Source: Metaclostridioides mangenotii (GTDB taxonomy: Bacteria; Bacillota; Clostridia; Peptostreptococcales; Peptostreptococcaceae). From it: a DNA stretch of 64,000 nt. Both the position numbers and the translations under genes were made by a program. Shown in pieces: positions 9,592 to 17,840 of this stretch; positions within the stretch are counted from its first letter, which is position 1; each line of letters opens with the position of its first letter. The stretch spans positions 1 to 64,000 of the forward strand of contig NZ_JAGGJX010000003.1 of assembly GCF_017873185.1 (NCBI RefSeq), read 5' to 3'. The notes below the pieces were generated by a model. The model had not been told where the DNA came from. It worked only from the letters and a program-made list of their open reading frames with translations, and searched no databases.

Positions 9592-10116
9592 ATGGAAAAT
9601 AAAAACCCAATAGTAACTATAGAAATGGAAAATGGAAAGAAAATAGAAATAGAGTTATATCCACATATAGCTCCTAACACAGTTAATAACTTTATATCAT
9701 TAGTAAATAAAGGATATTATGACGGAGTAGGATTCCACAGAGTTATAGAAGGCTTTATGATACAAGGTGGTTGCCCAGATGGTAATGGAACTGGCGGACC
9801 AGGTTATGCTATAAAAGGTGAGTTTTCTGGAAATGGATTTACTAACAACTTAAAACACGATAGAGGGGTAATTTCAATGGCCAGAACTATGATGCCAAAT
9901 TCAGGAGGATCTCAATTCTTCTTAATGCACCAAAATTCTCCGCATCTTGATGGACAGTATGCAGGATTTGGTGTAGTGATATTAGGTATGGATGTAGTAG
10001 ATGAAATTGCTACAACTAGCGTAGATAGATCTGATAGACCTAAATCTCCACAAGTTATGGAAAAAGTTACTGTAGATACATTCGGAGTAGATTATCCAGA
10101 AGTGGAAAAAATGTAG
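9592..10116 (+). CDS. Cyclophilin-type peptidyl-prolyl cis-trans isomerase
   Basis: A 174-aa single-domain cyclophilin. Catalytic and substrate-binding signatures are GVGFHRVIEGFMIQGGCPDGNGTGGPGY (Arg and Phe of the active site), MARTMMPNSGGSQFFLM and HLDGQYAGFGVV. There is no signal peptide, so it is a cytosolic folding catalyst. It has its own ribosome-binding site (GAAAGG) and an upstream gap of about 77 nt after the patatin gene. Confidence 0.93.
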   Translation: MENKNPIVTIEMENGKKIEIELYPHIAPNTVNNFISLVNKGYYDGVGFHRVIEGFMIQGGCPDGNGTGGPGYAIKGEFSGNGFTNNLKHDRGVISMARTMMPNSGGSQFFLMHQNSPHLDGQYAGFGVVILGMDVVDEIATTSVDRSDRPKSPQVMEKVTVDTFGVDYPEVEKM

Positions 10117-10161
10117 TATAATTTAATTTTAGTTATGGTAATAAACTACCATAATGTACTA

Positions 10162-10190
10162 TTTACATTTTTGGAAGTTTAGTTTACAAT
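10162..10190 (+). promoter_or_regulatory. Promoter of a candidate small RNA
   Basis: TTTACA (10162-10167), a 17-bp spacer and TACAAT (10185-10190) form a near-consensus sigma-A promoter. No gene on the plus strand follows, only a hairpin and a terminator. Confidence 0.5.
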
Positions 10191-10196
10191 AATGGT

Positions 10197-10343
10197 GAGA
10201 CAATAAATCCTAAAAACATAATTACAAGCATTGAATGAATATTAAAGAGACCAGTTTAGACACACCAGCTAAGCTGGTCAAGGAATAATTATAAAATAAT
10301 ATCTATAAAAAAAGTAACCATTGATTGTGGTTACTTTTTTTAT
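10197..10343 (+). ncRNA. Candidate intergenic small RNA of about 147 nt
   Basis: Downstream of a well-spaced promoter the interval carries an 11-bp perfect-to-wobble hairpin at 10249-10279 (GACCAGTTTAG / CTAAGCTGGTC, 9-nt loop) and ends in a strong intrinsic terminator. A 17-codon ATG frame at 10237-10290 lacks a ribosome-binding site, so I favour a non-coding RNA. It converges on ppaC and could also serve only as a shared terminator region. The family is not recognised. Confidence 0.4.
10309..10343. terminator. Bidirectional terminator between cyclophilin and ppaC
   Basis: AAAAAGTAACCA pairs with TGGTTACTTTTT over a 7-nt loop, with T and A tracts on both sides. It can serve both the plus-strand transcript and the leftward ppaC gene. 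Confidence 0.85.
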
Positions 10344-10418
10344 TTATTATAATAAAAATATATATCCATTTTAATAAAAAAGCTTATAATAAAAACTATT
10401 TATTTAATTAGTGTTATA

Positions 10419-11318
10419 TTATATAGCATCTGTTAAATTAGGTACTAGCTGTTTCTTTCTAGAAACAACGCCTTCAGCAAATACTCCTTGTCCTGCATTT
10501 ACATCGAATGCTTTAGAGATTACAGTATCTTCGCCTTTGTATATTAAATATGAACCTTCTTTAATTATATCTGTAATAGCAAGTATTAACATATCGTAAT
10601 TTGTTGAGTTTATATAGTTTAAAAAATCGTCTTTTTTAGCGAATATACAATCTATATCCATTGTGAAGACTTGCCCTATGCCAACTTTTTTACCACTCAT
10701 ATCAAATTCCTTAAAATCCATATTTACTATTTCCTCAACACTTAGTCCGTCTAAAGATGTTCCAGCTTTGAACATATCCATAGCGTATTTTTCCATATCA
10801 AGTTTAGCTATTTTACTTAATTCTTCTCCTGCTATCTTGTCAAGTTCAGTAGTTGTAGGTGATTTGAATAATAGAGTATCTGATAATATAGCAGATAGCA
10901 AAAGTCCAGCTATTTCATAAGGAACTTCAACTTTATTTTCTTTAAACATATTGTAAATTATTGTACAAGTACATCCAACAGTCATAAGCCTTACAGATAT
11001 AGGAACACTAGTTGAGATTCCTCCAAGTTTGTGATGATCTATTATCTCAAGAAGGTTAGCCTTTTCTAATCCATCCGCACTTTGTCCAAATTCGTTGTGG
11101 TCTACGATGATTACATTATCATCAGATCCTACACCATCTATGATCTTGGGTGCTTCTACTTTGAAATAGTCAAGAGCGAACTGAGCTTCCTTTCTAATTT
11201 CGCCTAATGCACAAGCGGTAGCTTTATATCCTAATTTGTTTTTTAAATATGTCAACGATAGTGACGAACATATTGAGTCTGTATCTGGATTTTTATGTCC
11301 AAAAATAAGTATATCCAT
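10419..11318 (-). CDS. ppaC: Manganese-dependent inorganic pyrophosphatase
   Basis: Family II pyrophosphatase (299 aa) of the DHH superfamily that hydrolyses PPi to drive biosynthesis. Metal ligands are visible in FGHKNPDTDSI, VDHNE and the DHH motif IIDHHKLGG. The C-terminal DHHA2 domain ends with FAEGVVSRKKQLVP. There are no CBS regulatory domains. The ATG is preceded on the minus strand by AAAGGGG. A single gene, convergent with the cyclophilin region. Confidence 0.95.
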   Translation of the reverse strand: MDILIFGHKNPDTDSICSSLSLTYLKNKLGYKATACALGEIRKEAQFALDYFKVEAPKIIDGVGSDDNVIIVDHNEFGQSADGLEKANLLEIIDHHKLGGISTSVPISVRLMTVGCTCTIIYNMFKENKVEVPYEIAGLLLSAILSDTLLFKSPTTTELDKIAGEELSKIAKLDMEKYAMDMFKAGTSLDGLSVEEIVNMDFKEFDMSGKKVGIGQVFTMDIDCIFAKKDDFLNYINSTNYDMLILAITDIIKEGSYLIYKGEDTVISKAFDVNAGQGVFAEGVVSRKKQLVPNLTDAI

Positions 11319-11500
11319 GGTATTGCCCCTTTCAATTATATATATCTTTCAATAGTTTTATTATAACAAAAATGATGTGTAGATTGGTATAAAAAATCAA
11401 ATCATTTAATAAATTAATGTAAATGCATTTTAAAATAAGTTAAAAATATGAGGAAATTCAAATAATATAATGAATGATACTTTAAAATTTTCTAGAAAGT

Positions 11501-11518
11501 TTGTTAAATATTTTATAA
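11501..11518. promoter_or_regulatory. Possible Rex (redox repressor) operator upstream of adhE
   Basis: TTGTTAAATATTTTATAA matches the Rex consensus TTGTTAA-N4-TTAACAA perfectly in the left half and at 5 of 7 positions in the right half. Rex controls adhE by NADH/NAD in many clostridia. The site lies about 40 bp upstream of the predicted -35 box, which is further than usual for a repressor. Confidence 0.4.
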
Positions 11519-11559
11519 TTGTGAATTTTAAAACTAGTAAAAATTTTACGATAATTAGC

Positions 11560-11588
11560 TTGACAAGACTCTTTCGAATAAATAGAAT
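11560..11588 (+). promoter_or_regulatory. adhE promoter
   Basis: TTGACA (11560-11565), 17-bp spacer, TAGAAT (11583-11588). The predicted transcript would carry a 5' leader of about 240 nt that is strikingly poor in G and contains repeated TTCAA-type motifs. The short frame at 11470-11679 crosses this promoter and is not considered a gene. Confidence 0.6.
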
Positions 11589-11833
11589 TAGTTTTAGAAA
11601 CACCAAAACTAGTTATATAGTAGTTCAAAAGCAATTCAATAGTTATTCAAAAAAATATTCAAAAATAGCCCCTAGGTGATCTCAGAGAAATTCAGTTTCA
11701 AACGACATTTAAGTTTCAGGCAAAAAGAGCTCAAAATAATTCATCACGAAATACAACAAAATAAGATTTACAGAAAAAGCAGAAGGACTCATCAAGACAA
11801 AAAAATACAAGAACTTTTGGGGAGGAATTTTTC

Positions 11834-14488
11834 ATGGCAAGTAAAGAAGTAGTTGTAGAAGAAGTGGTTAAGTCAGAAGAAGTAAAAGAAATAAGCCCAG
11901 TTTTAGTGAATAGTGTAGAGAGCTTAAAGATTAGGATTGATGAAATCAGAAAAGCTCAACAAGAATTTTCTACATTTAGCCAAGAGAAAGTAGATAAAAT
12001 ATTTTTAGCTGCGGCTACAGCAGCAAACCAAAATAGAATCTATCTTGCGAAACTGGCATATGAAGAAACAGGTATGGGTATTGTTGAAGATAAAGTAATC
12101 AAGAATCATTATGCTTCAGAATATGTATACAATGCCTACAAAGATACTGTAACGTGTGGTGTAATAGAAAGAGATGAAGCATTTGGATTTACTCAAATAG
12201 CAGAGCCAGTTGGAGTACTTGGGGCAGTTATACCTACAACAAATCCAACATCGACAGCTATTTTCAAGTCGTTAATATCTTTAAAAACAAGAAATGGTAT
12301 AATATTTTCTCCACATCCTAGAGCAAAAAAATCAACAATTGAGGCAGCAAAAATAGTACATGATGCAGCAGTAGAAGCTGGGGCTCCAAAAGGATTTATA
12401 GGGTGGGTAGATGAGCCATCATTAGAAATTACAACAACTATCATGAGCGAAGTTGATCTTATATTAGCAACAGGTGGGCCTGGAATGGTTAAGTCGGCGT
12501 ATTCTTCAGGTAAGCCAGCAGTAGGGGTTGGGCCGGGAAATGTTCCAGCTATAATCGATGAAAGCGCTGACATAAAGACAGCAGTTAGTTCGATACTAGT
12601 ATCTAAATCATTTGATAATGGTATGATATGTGCGTCAGAACAATCAGTAATAGTTCCAGAAAAAATTTATGAAGAAGTTAAAAAAGAATTTAAATATCGT
12701 GGCGCTTACTTCCTAAATAAAGAAGAAACTCAAAAAGTAGGAGATGTAATATTAATAAACGGTGCACTAAACGCTAAAATAGTTGGGCAACCGGCGCATG
12801 TTATAGCAAAAATGGCAGGGGTAGATATACCTAAAGAGTCAAGAATAATAATAGGTGAAGTTGAATCTGTAGATATTGGGGAACCGTTTGCACATGAGAA
12901 ACTTTCTCCAGTTCTTGCCATGTACAAGTCAAAGAGTTTTGAAGACTCAATTCAAAAAGCTGAAAAATTAGTTGAAGATGGAGGTCTTGGTCATACATCA
13001 TCACTATATGCAGATCCAGTAAATCAACCTGAAAAAGTAGATAGATTTATAAAAGCAATGAAAACGTGCAGGGTTTTAGTTAATACACCATCATCTCAAG
13101 GTGGAATCGGTGATTTATACAACTTCAAATTAGCTCCTTCACTAACACTTGGTTGTGGTTCTTGGGGTGGAAACTCGGTTTCTGAAAATGTTGGGGTAAA
13201 ACACTTACTTAATATCAAAACAGTAGCTGAGAGGAGAGAAAATATGCTTTGGTTTAGAGCTCCACAAAAGATTTACTTCAAAAAGGGGAGTTTAGGTGTA
13301 GCAGCTAGAGAATTTAAGGATGTTCTAGGTAAAAAGAAAGCTTTTATAGTAACAGATTCTTTCCTTTACAACAATGGGTACACAAAATGCGTAACAAAGC
13401 TACTAGATGATATGGGAATAAGACACACGACATACTTTGATGTTGCTCCAGACCCAACGCTTGCTTGTGCAAGAGAAGGTGCTAAGGCCATGGCCGAATT
13501 CGAGCCAGATTTAATAATAACTCTAGGTGGAGGAAGCGCAATAGATGCTGCTAAAATAATGTGGGTTCTATACGAGCATCCAGAAGTTGATTTCCAAGAC
13601 CTTGCTATGAGATTTATGGATATAAGAAAAAGAGTTTATACATTCCCTAAAATGGGTCAGAAAGCATATTTTGCAGCTATTCCAACAACATCAGGTACAG
13701 GATCAGAGGTAACTCCTTTCGCTGTTATAACTGATGAGAATACAGGTGTAAAATATCCTCTTGCAGATTATGAGTTAATGCCGAATATGGCTATAATAGA
13801 TGCAGATTTAATGATGGAGATGCCACCAAGACTTACTGCAGCATCAGGGGTAGATGCGCTTACACATGCTTTAGAAGCATATGTGTCGATGCTTAGAACA
13901 GAGCCGGCAGATGGAATGGCATTGCAAGCTGCGAAAATAATATTTGAGTATCTTCCTCGTGCTTACAAGAATGGTAAAAACGATCCAGAAGCTAGAGAGA
14001 AAATGGCTATGGCATCTACAATGGCAGGGATAGCATTTGCAAATGCGTTCTTAGGAATATGCCACTCCATGGCGCATAAATTAGGGGCATTCCACCATGT
14101 GCAACATGGAGTTGCAAACGCATTGATCATAAATGAAGTTATTAAATTTAACTGCGCAGAAGCTCCAAATAAGATGGGGGCTTTCTCGCAATACAAGTAT
14201 CCAAACTGCTTACAAAGATATGCAGAGTTCGCTTCATTCGCAGGGATAGATGGTGCTAATGACCAAGAAAAAGTTGATAATTTAATAAAGGCTATAGATG
14301 ATCTTAAAGAAACAGTTGGCCTTCCTAAGACTATTAAAGAGTTGAATATAGATGAAAAGAAATTCTTAGACAACTTAGATCCAATGGTGGAGCAAGCATT
14401 CGACGATCAGTGTACAGGTGCAAATCCAAGATATCCATTGATGAGTGAACTAAAGGATATATACCTAAAAGTATACTATGGTAAATAG
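11834..14488 (+). CDS. adhE: Bifunctional acetaldehyde-CoA/alcohol dehydrogenase AdhE
   Basis: An 884-aa fusion that reduces acetyl-CoA to ethanol through acetaldehyde, regenerating NAD+ in fermentation. The N-terminal half is a CoA-acylating aldehyde dehydrogenase: substrate motif TNPTSTAIFK, cofactor-side TGGPGMV and catalytic Cys in GMICASEQ (about residue 266). The C-terminal half is an iron-dependent alcohol dehydrogenase: GGGSAIDAAKIM, PTTSGTGSEVTPF and the metal-binding HSMAHKLGAFHHVQHG around 743. AdhE forms spirosome filaments in other bacteria. Strong GGGGAGG site. It is monocistronic, with its own promoter, long leader and terminator. Confidence 0.97.
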   Translation: MASKEVVVEEVVKSEEVKEISPVLVNSVESLKIRIDEIRKAQQEFSTFSQEKVDKIFLAAATAANQNRIYLAKLAYEETGMGIVEDKVIKNHYASEYVYNAYKDTVTCGVIERDEAFGFTQIAEPVGVLGAVIPTTNPTSTAIFKSLISLKTRNGIIFSPHPRAKKSTIEAAKIVHDAAVEAGAPKGFIGWVDEPSLEITTTIMSEVDLILATGGPGMVKSAYSSGKPAVGVGPGNVPAIIDESADIKTAVSSILVSKSFDNGMICASEQSVIVPEKIYEEVKKEFKYRGAYFLNKEETQKVGDVILINGALNAKIVGQPAHVIAKMAGVDIPKESRIIIGEVESVDIGEPFAHEKLSPVLAMYKSKSFEDSIQKAEKLVEDGGLGHTSSLYADPVNQPEKVDRFIKAMKTCRVLVNTPSSQGGIGDLYNFKLAPSLTLGCGSWGGNSVSENVGVKHLLNIKTVAERRENMLWFRAPQKIYFKKGSLGVAAREFKDVLGKKKAFIVTDSFLYNNGYTKCVTKLLDDMGIRHTTYFDVAPDPTLACAREGAKAMAEFEPDLIITLGGGSAIDAAKIMWVLYEHPEVDFQDLAMRFMDIRKRVYTFPKMGQKAYFAAIPTTSGTGSEVTPFAVITDENTGVKYPLADYELMPNMAIIDADLMMEMPPRLTAASGVDALTHALEAYVSMLRTEPADGMALQAAKIIFEYLPRAYKNGKNDPEAREKMAMASTMAGIAFANAFLGICHSMAHKLGAFHHVQHGVANALIINEVIKFNCAEAPNKMGAFSQYKYPNCLQRYAEFASFAGIDGANDQEKVDNLIKAIDDLKETVGLPKTIKELNIDEKKFLDNLDPMVEQAFDDQCTGANPRYPLMSELKDIYLKVYYGK

Positions 14489-14503
14489 AAAAATAATTAA
14501 ATT

Positions 14504-14531
14504 GGGGCCTTTTTAGGCCCCCTTATTTTTG
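14504..14531 (+). terminator. adhE terminator
   Basis: GGGGCC pairs with GGCCCC over a 6-nt loop, followed by CTTATTTTT. A near copy of this hairpin occurs about 190 bp downstream. Confidence 0.9.
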
Positions 14532-14647
14532 ACTAAAATATATTTCAAATTGTATAGAATTTTAGAGGCTCTTGTTTCGAATGGAAAATAAAAAATATTA
14601 AATGTCGATTAGTGAAATATATTGTTGGGAATATTCAGAAAATTCGA

Positions 14648-14676
14648 TTGACAAATGATCATAGAAAGTTTATAAT
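14648..14676 (+). promoter_or_regulatory. Perfect-consensus sigma-A promoter driving a tiny transcript
   Basis: TTGACA (14648-14653), 17-bp spacer, TATAAT (14671-14676): both boxes are perfect. There is no plus-strand gene behind it. A terminator hairpin begins only about 18 nt after the -10 box, so the predicted RNA is about 40 nt. Confidence 0.65.
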
Positions 14677-14691
14677 TAAAAAATAAGTTAA

Positions 14692-14722
14692 ACAGGGGCC
14701 TATTAAGGCCCCCTTATTTTTT
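14692..14722. terminator. Terminator immediately after the 14648 promoter
   Basis: GGGGCC (14695-14700) pairs with GGCCCC (14707-14712), flanked by AAAAAATAAG on the left and CTTATTTTTT on the right. It can act in both directions: it ends the tiny plus-strand transcript and may also end the leftward gene at 14750. Confidence 0.85.
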
Positions 14723-14749
14723 ACCTATTTTTAGTTGTTTAAATCTGGG

Positions 14750-15004
14750 CTATTTTCTCTTCTTATTGATGAAAGAAGATCCTAGGTATTTTTTAATATC
14801 TTCTTCAGGAGAAAAGTCGTCCACAACTATTTCTTTACCAGAATCCTCAAATACAACTAAAACTTCACAGTCACCTTGTAAAAAGAACTTTTTAACAGTA
14901 TCTTCTTTGACTTCTCGAACCTTGATTATATCCTTTTTTTCCTTTAAGAAATCTTTCGTATAATAGCTTCCCATAAATGTTATTACTTTTGTGTATCTTA
15001 CCAT
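14750..15004 (-). CDS. Hypothetical protein, 84 aa
   Basis: A small, lysine-rich soluble protein with a mixed beta/alpha pattern (RYTKVITFMGSYYTKDF; CEVLVVFEDSGKEIVV; FSPEEDIKKYL). I recognise no family. The ATG has AAAGGAG about 7 nt upstream on the minus strand. It is convergent with adhE and divergent from the EFR1 gene. Coding is supported by the ribosome-binding site and its isolated position between regulatory elements, not by homology. Confidence 0.65.
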   Translation of the reverse strand: MVRYTKVITFMGSYYTKDFLKEKKDIIKVREVKEDTVKKFFLQGDCEVLVVFEDSGKEIVVDDFSPEEDIKKYLGSSFINKKRK

Positions 15005-15201
15005 TACTTATAACTCCTTTATCATTTAATAAATTACACTTATTATATCCATATTGATTATACTTATATTATAACGTTAAAAAGTTATACATGCTAATAT
15101 TTTATAATTTAAAAATTAATTTAAATTATATGTAACTAGCTAATTAAAGAGCGTTATAATTATCTTAGCAATAAAATTATAAAAACTATGGAGGTACAGT
15201 C

Positions 15202-15972
15202 ATGGAATTTAGCAAAGTTACAGTAGTTTATTTTAGCCCAACAGGAAACTCTAAAAAGTATGCTTATGAAATAGCGAAACGTTTTCACGGTGAATTTGAT
15301 GAATTAAACTTAACTGAATACGATAGTAGAAGAAAAAAACACTACTTTAAGAGTGATGAACTAGTTATTTTTAGTGTACCAGTATATTATGGAAGACTTC
15401 CTATTATAGAAAATGGTATATTTGAAAATATAAGTGGAGAAAATACAAAATCGATTTTTACTGTTACATATGGCAACCGCGAATTTGAGGACTCATTGTT
15501 AGAGCTTCAAAATATTTGTGAGAAAAGGGGATTTCATGGTATAGGTGCTGGAGCCTTTATTGGGCAACATACTTTTTCTGAGAAAATTGCACAAAGTAGA
15601 CCTGATGAAGAGGATTATAAAATTATAGATGAATTTGTAGATAACATTAAACTAACTAAAGATGTATCCAATGAATTAAAAGTAAGTGGAAATTTTCCAT
15701 ATAGAGAGATTAATAAAATGCCTTTTGTGCCTACAGGCGGGAAAAGTTGCAATGAATGTGGAATATGTGAATCAGTATGTCCAGTAAAAGCTATAGATAA
15801 GCATGCTTTAAAGAATACAAATAAGGATCTCTGTATAGGATGTTTCGCATGTGTAAAACAGTGTCCAGAAAATGCCAGAGGGATAAGCGCAAAAGAATTT
15901 GAGGCAATGGTAAATAAATTAGAAGAAAATCTAACAAAAGTCGATAAAAAGCCAAAACTATTTTATCTATAG
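15202..15972 (+). CDS. EFR1 family ferredoxin (flavodoxin-like plus 2[4Fe-4S])
   Basis: A 256-aa protein with an N-terminal flavodoxin-like domain (VVYFSPTGNSKKYAYEIAKR binds the FMN phosphate; VPVYYGRLP). The C-terminal bacterial ferredoxin domain has two CX2CX2CX3C clusters (CNECGICESVCP and CIGCFACVKQCP). This architecture is the EFR1 type found in anaerobes, presumably an electron carrier with an unknown partner. AUG is preceded by GGAGG. Stands alone between intergenic gaps. Confidence 0.9.
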   Translation: MEFSKVTVVYFSPTGNSKKYAYEIAKRFHGEFDELNLTEYDSRRKKHYFKSDELVIFSVPVYYGRLPIIENGIFENISGENTKSIFTVTYGNREFEDSLLELQNICEKRGFHGIGAGAFIGQHTFSEKIAQSRPDEEDYKIIDEFVDNIKLTKDVSNELKVSGNFPYREINKMPFVPTGGKSCNECGICESVCPVKAIDKHALKNTNKDLCIGCFACVKQCPENARGISAKEFEAMVNKLEENLTKVDKKPKLFYL

Positions 15973-16078
15973 CAATTAGTGTTTGTAACTAACTTTTCCT
16001 CTAGAATATTTGTTTGATACGTGCTACAATTGTTAAGGTACAGTATAATAACGAATGCAATATAAGGAGTTAATTTGA

Positions 16079-16810
16079 ATGTCTAAGATTGAAAAAGAAG
16101 GAATTCTAGAAGGTATTGATTACTCAAATAATAAAGAAATGTTTACAAAACTAGATAATCTATATTCAAGTGTGCCAAAAGGTATATGCACTGGTTGTGG
16201 AAATTGTTGCATGGAGTCGGTTGGTATAAACTTAATTGAATTTTTAAATATATATAATTATCTATATACAAAAGAAGATCTCAGAAAAAGATCTCTAGAT
16301 AAAATTATAGATTATTATTTTTTAGAATATAAAGAAAAGAGACCATGTCCATTTAGAGATGGAGATCTAAGATGCTCAATTTATGAAGTTAGGCCTCTTA
16401 ACTGTAGGATATTTGGGCATTGGGACAAGAATGACTATGAATCTAATTTATCCAATGTACTTAAAAGGAATAATAAGTACAGCGATCTTATTAATTCAAG
16501 ATATGGTTTTAAAATAAATGAAGGTGTTACAAATTTTAAAATTAATTATTGTTATGATTTCAAACCCGAAGATCGTTATTTGAGTAAATCTGAAAGGCTT
16601 GAATTTGCGGATTCTGCTATGATTTTAGACTCTGAAATATACAGAAGTGGGCTGTTAAATGTAGAATTTAAAGATAGAGGAATAGTGGAATATTTTCTAG
16701 AAACAATAATAGATATAGATACTGCTTATAGCATTAAAATAAAAATATCTAAAGATGATAGTATTAGACTTAGAACAATCAATAGAATCAAAAGATTATT
16801 TGTGAAATAA
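16079..16810 (+). CDS. YkgJ-type cysteine cluster protein
   Basis: A 243-aa protein of the CxxC zinc- or iron-chelating family. Cysteines are in CTGCGNCCME near residue 38 and in RPCPFRDGDLRCSIYEVRPLNC near residue 95, the spacing typical of the family (formerly UPF0153). The second half, with a further conserved Cys-Tyr, is less characteristic. AAGGAG lies 10 nt before the ATG. Its biochemical role is not established in the family. Confidence 0.85.
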   Translation: MSKIEKEGILEGIDYSNNKEMFTKLDNLYSSVPKGICTGCGNCCMESVGINLIEFLNIYNYLYTKEDLRKRSLDKIIDYYFLEYKEKRPCPFRDGDLRCSIYEVRPLNCRIFGHWDKNDYESNLSNVLKRNNKYSDLINSRYGFKINEGVTNFKINYCYDFKPEDRYLSKSERLEFADSAMILDSEIYRSGLLNVEFKDRGIVEYFLETIIDIDTAYSIKIKISKDDSIRLRTINRIKRLFVK

Positions 16811-16944
16811 GATTATTTTTTATGATTAATTTGTATATATATGTTTAAAAGAGTAGATTTATTTATGGGGTAATGAATACAAAATTTAAAAAGATTATGT
16901 TAAAATAGAAAGGGCTGCAAAAAAAGTAATAAAGGGTGAACAAG

Positions 16945-17757
16945 ATGGAATATGAAAAGTGGGATGAAGTGTTAGCTCCCTACGATCATGCGGTGGAAGA
17001 GTTGAAAGTTAAATTTAAGAATATAAGAAAAGAGTTTTTGGCTAAAGGTGATTATTCCCCTATAGAATTCGTGACCGGTAGAACTAAGAAGATCTCATCG
17101 ATAATATCAAAGGTGAAGAGATTAAATATTAAAAACATTGAGACTGAGTTAGATGATATAGCTGGAATTAGAATCATGTGCCAATTTGTTGAAGATATAT
17201 ATGCGATTATTGATTTGATAAAAGCAAGAAATGATATGACCATAATAGGTGAAAAAGACTATATAACTAACTATAAAGATAGCGGTTATAGAAGTTTCCA
17301 TGTTATAATCAAATATCCAATTAACTCTATTGCAGGATCTAAAGAGATTATATGCGAGATTCAAATAAGAACACTAGCAATGAACTTCTGGGCTACAATA
17401 GAGCACTCACTTAAATATAAATATGATCATTATATACCGGACACATTGGCAGAAAGACTTAGAAGAGCATCTGATGCAGCATTTTTATTGGATCAAGAGA
17501 TGAGCGAAATTAGAGGGGACATTATGAATGCTCAGGCTATGTATCAGATGAAATCTATAGCTATGAGAGATACTTTAAATAGAATACAAGAATTGTATGA
17601 TCTAGGAGAAACACATAAGGCTATGCAATATCAAAGAAGACTCGATAAAACTCAACAAGAGCATGATATAACTTATATATTAGAGCTTAAAAGAGAGATA
17701 GACAGACTTTTAGAGCAGTATAGGATTGATGGCATAGATGGCAAAACAAGTGAATAA
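16945..17757 (+). CDS. relQ: Small alarmone synthetase (RelQ/YjbM-type GTP pyrophosphokinase)
   Basis: A 270-aa RelA/SpoT synthetase-domain protein without a hydrolase or TGS/ACT region, so it makes (p)ppGpp from GTP/GDP and ATP. Motifs are VTGRTKKISSIISKV (nucleotide binding), LDDIAGIRIMC (catalytic Asp), YKDSGYRSFHVI (G-loop Tyr) and CEIQIRTLAMNFWATIEHSLKYK (conserved Glu/Gln). A C-terminal helical tail probably mediates oligomerisation. ATG 16945 is preferred since AAAGGG is 9 nt upstream; GTG 16936 overlaps it. Confidence 0.92.
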   Translation: MEYEKWDEVLAPYDHAVEELKVKFKNIRKEFLAKGDYSPIEFVTGRTKKISSIISKVKRLNIKNIETELDDIAGIRIMCQFVEDIYAIIDLIKARNDMTIIGEKDYITNYKDSGYRSFHVIIKYPINSIAGSKEIICEIQIRTLAMNFWATIEHSLKYKYDHYIPDTLAERLRRASDAAFLLDQEMSEIRGDIMNAQAMYQMKSIAMRDTLNRIQELYDLGETHKAMQYQRRLDKTQQEHDITYILELKREIDRLLEQYRIDGIDGKTSE

Positions 17758-17775
17758 AATAACAAATTCAAATAC

Positions 17776-17824
17776 GGTTGTCTCTGCTAGAAAAGCTTTT
17801 CTAAAACGGGACAGCCTATTTTTA
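17776..17824 (+). terminator. Terminator after the alarmone synthetase gene
   Basis: A long hairpin: GGTTGTC/GACAGCC outer stem and a perfectly palindromic TAGAAAAGCTTTTCTA core, followed by TATTTTTA. The next gene starts only 17 nt later. Confidence 0.75.
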
Positions 17825-17840
17825 AGGGATGTGATAAAAA

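Noticed and set aside
11470-11679. 69-codon open frame upstream of adhE
   Set aside because: It crosses the predicted adhE promoter, lacks a ribosome-binding site and has the composition of the surrounding AT-rich leader.
12193-12573. Minus-strand open frame of 126 codons inside adhE
   Set aside because: It has no ribosome-binding site and mirrors the codon pattern of the strongly conserved adhE on the other strand; several similar shadows exist in adhE and the phage genes.
14504-14722. Insertion sequence or MITE bounded by two GGGGCC hairpins
   Set aside because: The repeated hairpins are short terminators in the same orientation, without target duplication or transposase; the gap is better explained by a promoter-terminator unit.
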